In this document: positions 62,579-64,000 of the stretch, piece by piece
Layout: each line of letters opens with the position of its first letter
How positions within the stretch are numbered: the first letter of the stretch is position 1
NCBI GenBank assembly: GCA_051746985.1
Contig: JBNJFP010000002.1
Location: 1-64,000, forward strand
DNA length: 64,000 nt
From: Fodinibius sp051746985
GTDB lineage: Bacteria; Bacteroidota; Rhodothermia; Balneolales; Balneolaceae
Direction of reading: 5' to 3'
Notes under the pieces: generated by a model
Told to the model about the DNA's origin: nothing
Seen by the model: only the letters and a program-made list of their open reading frames with translations
Databases searched by the model: none
Position numbers and translations under genes: made by a program

Positions 62579-63406
62579 TTAATCGTATTGCTCATTTTCA
62601 TTCGGAAAATCCCCGGATCGTATATCGGAAATATATTGCTGCACGGCCGCTGTCATATCCGAGTGCATATCAGCATAGCGACGCAAAAATCGCGGTTTAA
62701 ACTCCTTGTTCAACCCCAGCATATCATGAGCCACCAGCACCTGACCGTCGCATTGAGCGCCAGCCCCAATTCCAATGGTGGGGATTGAGATCGCCGACGT
62801 CACTTTTGTCGCCAGCTCTGCCGGAATTTTCTCCAACACAATAGAAAAACAGCCAGCCTCTTCTAATCGTTTAGCGTCTTCTACCAGCTGATTAGCTTCC
62901 GACTGTTCGGTAGCCCGCACTTTATAGGTACCAAATTTATAAATACTTTGTGGGGTAAGCCCAAGGTGACCCATCACCGGAATGCCTGCTTCAACAATTT
63001 TAGCAATCGTTTTAACAACGGGCTTGCCCCCTTCAAGTTTTACCCCATGTACACCAGCTTCCTTCATCATGCGTCCCGCATTTTCAAGAGCTTCTTCGGC
63101 TGTAACCTGGTAACTCATAAACGGCAAATCAGCAATAACAAGTGCTGTTTCTACCCCACGAACGACGCACGAAGCGTGATAAATCATGTGGTCCATCGTC
63201 ATAGGCACGGTCGTTTCATATCCCGCCATCACATTACTGGCAGAATCGCCCACCAAAATCACATCAATACCAGCCTGGTCCACAATCCGTGCCATCGTAT
63301 AGTCATAGGCGGTAAGCATGCTAATCTTCTCAGATTGCTGCTTCATCTCAACCACCGTTTGGGTAGTTACCTTTTTGGGACGATTAGAAGTTTGCTGAGT
63401 ACTCAT
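62579..63406 (-). CDS. panB: 3-methyl-2-oxobutanoate hydroxymethyltransferase
   Basis: 275 residues. MLTAYDYTMARIVDQAGIDV, LVGDSASNVMAGYETTVPMT and VKLEGGKPVV bind metal and ketoisovalerate; GHLGLTPQSIYKFGTYKV and IPTIGIGAGAQCDGQVLV follow. It makes ketopantoate, the first committed step to pantothenate and CoA, a pathway that ends with CoaBC elsewhere in this window. It starts at the base after the fabZ stop. Confidence 0.96.
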   Translation of the reverse strand: MSTQQTSNRPKKVTTQTVVEMKQQSEKISMLTAYDYTMARIVDQAGIDVILVGDSASNVMAGYETTVPMTMDHMIYHASCVVRGVETALVIADLPFMSYQVTAEEALENAGRMMKEAGVHGVKLEGGKPVVKTIAKIVEAGIPVMGHLGLTPQSIYKFGTYKVRATEQSEANQLVEDAKRLEEAGCFSIVLEKIPAELATKVTSAISIPTIGIGAGAQCDGQVLVAHDMLGLNKEFKPRFLRRYADMHSDMTAAVQQYISDIRSGDFPNENEQYD

Positions 63407-63850
63407 TTAATTTTCACTTGGAACTATGGCAGCCGTTGCATCCAGCTCACAAACAACCTTATCACCCACACGCGCTTCGGCTGTCATATTATAAAAATTT
63501 CGTTTCTCTTTAACGAGCTTTACCTCCATTTTGAGTTGGTCTCCCGGTACTACAGACTTTCGAAATTTAGCCTTATTAATCCCCGTAAATACCGGAATAT
63601 AATCCTCGGGATTATCAATGTGGGAATGCATCAGCATCAGGCACCCACTTTGGGCCAAAGCCTCAACCTGCAGCACGCCCGGCATGATGGGCCGCTTGGG
63701 GAAGTGTCCATTAAAAAATTCCTCGTTTGCTGTTACATTTTTTAATGATAGGATTCGCCCCTCTTCTACTTCCAATACGCGATCGACAAGTAAAAAAGGA
63801 TACCGATGTGGAATTAGCTGCTTGATTTCATCAATAGTTAATTGATCCAT
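63407..63850 (-). CDS. fabZ: 3-hydroxyacyl-[acyl-carrier-protein] dehydratase
   Basis: 147 residues of the hotdog fold. HRYPFLLVDRVLEVEEGRIL (about 16-35) and the active-site helix NGHFPKRPIMPGVLQVEALA (about 48-67, catalytic His50 and Glu64). It dehydrates beta-hydroxyacyl-ACP in fatty-acid elongation. Length is typical for a stand-alone FabZ; there is no LpxC fusion as found in some Bacteroidota. Confidence 0.95.
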   Translation of the reverse strand: MDQLTIDEIKQLIPHRYPFLLVDRVLEVEEGRILSLKNVTANEEFFNGHFPKRPIMPGVLQVEALAQSGCLMLMHSHIDNPEDYIPVFTGINKAKFRKSVVPGDQLKMEVKLVKEKRNFYNMTAEARVGDKVVCELDATAAIVPSEN

Positions 63851-63892
63851 GGTCTCGTAATATTTTTAAAAATGTGTGTTAATATAGGAGAT

Positions 63893-64000
63893 TTATTGCA
63901 CGGTGCCTACATATATATAAGCAATTCCGCCCGTTAGCTTTGTATGTTTTTGGGATGAAAAAGATTCAGCCTCTTCCATCAAGCCAATAAAAGCATTCCC
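63893..64000 (-). CDS. C-terminal end of an unrecognised protein
   Basis: The minus strand is open from the right edge to a TAA at 63893-63895. It encodes 35 residues, GNAFIGLMEEAESFSSQKHT and then KLTGGIAYIYVGTVQ. The lack of stops and the protein-like composition support a real gene entering from the right, upstream of fabZ by 42 bases. No family could be named from this much. Confidence 0.55.
   Translation of the reverse strand, partial: GNAFIGLMEEAESFSSQKHTKLTGGIAYIYVGTVQ

Overview
The window looks like a chromosomal housekeeping region from a Bacteroidota-type bacterium, most likely the Balneolales/Balneolia side (Fodinibius, Gracilimonas or Balneola relatives). This is judged from gene content, not from a marker tree. 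Supporting signs are: a DUF4296 lipoprotein; the three-gene succinate dehydrogenase with a single large cytochrome b558 subunit; the N-acyl-ornithine carbamoyltransferase route to arginine in place of classical ArgF; matches to the Bacteroidota -7 promoter element TAnnTTTG upstream of several genes; and start sites that often lack a Shine-Dalgarno sequence. Coding density is high. There is no rRNA, convincing tRNA, CRISPR array, prophage or intact insertion sequence.

Layout. 1-12.8 kb (all minus): the start of a Cys/Met-metabolism PLP enzyme overlapping its Lrp-type regulator; a TetR-fadE fatty-acid oxidation pair with a candidate operator; trmB, pdxH, a redoxin, a radical-SAM protein and a lipoprotein; an aldehyde dehydrogenase/class III aminotransferase pair; a thioredoxin-like protein and a UbiA prenyltransferase. 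12.9-16 kb (plus): a conserved protein often labelled 3-methyladenine DNA glycosylase, a small acidic protein, and a threonine-synthase-like enzyme fused to a LeuA-type regulatory domain. 16-23.2 kb (minus): dapB-dapA-dapD-thrA-thrB-thrC, a complete aspartate-to-threonine block plus three lysine steps. 23.3-27.3 kb (plus): a DUF819 membrane protein, a degenerate serine-hydrolase homologue, two small membrane proteins and an RsmI-like methyltransferase. 27.5-32.2 kb (minus): an ankyrin protein split by an assembly gap, and an MscS channel next to a 979-residue P-loop ATPase. 32.4-35.5 kb (plus): amidase, uridine kinase, SDR, DUF4296 lipoprotein. Then recQ (minus) and a 500-bp gene-free stretch.

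37.9-46.8 kb (plus) is a nearly complete arginine operon: GNAT (probable N-acylglutamate synthase), argG, argC, argD, argF', argB, argE-like, argH, then proC. 47-50.5 kb (minus) is sdhC-sdhA-sdhB. 50.7-56.4 kb (plus) holds yigZ, a PduO-type adenosyltransferase, glmM and the yicC-gmk-rpoZ-coaBC operon. 56.4-59.8 kb (minus) has a PAS-rich HisKA_2 histidine kinase and a GNAT protein. 59.9-61.8 kb (plus) has a membrane-anchored unknown and a lipase. The end (minus) is fabZ-panB-surE preceded by the tail of an unrecognised gene.

Points most worth following up: the threonine synthase/LeuA-regulatory fusion facing thrC; the MscS-ATPase operon; a glutamine at the position reported to set acetyl versus succinyl specificity in the ornithine carbamoyltransferase; the exact 99-bp duplication (one ankyrin repeat) flanking the 100-N gap; and a family of 26-bp intergenic palindromic repeats.
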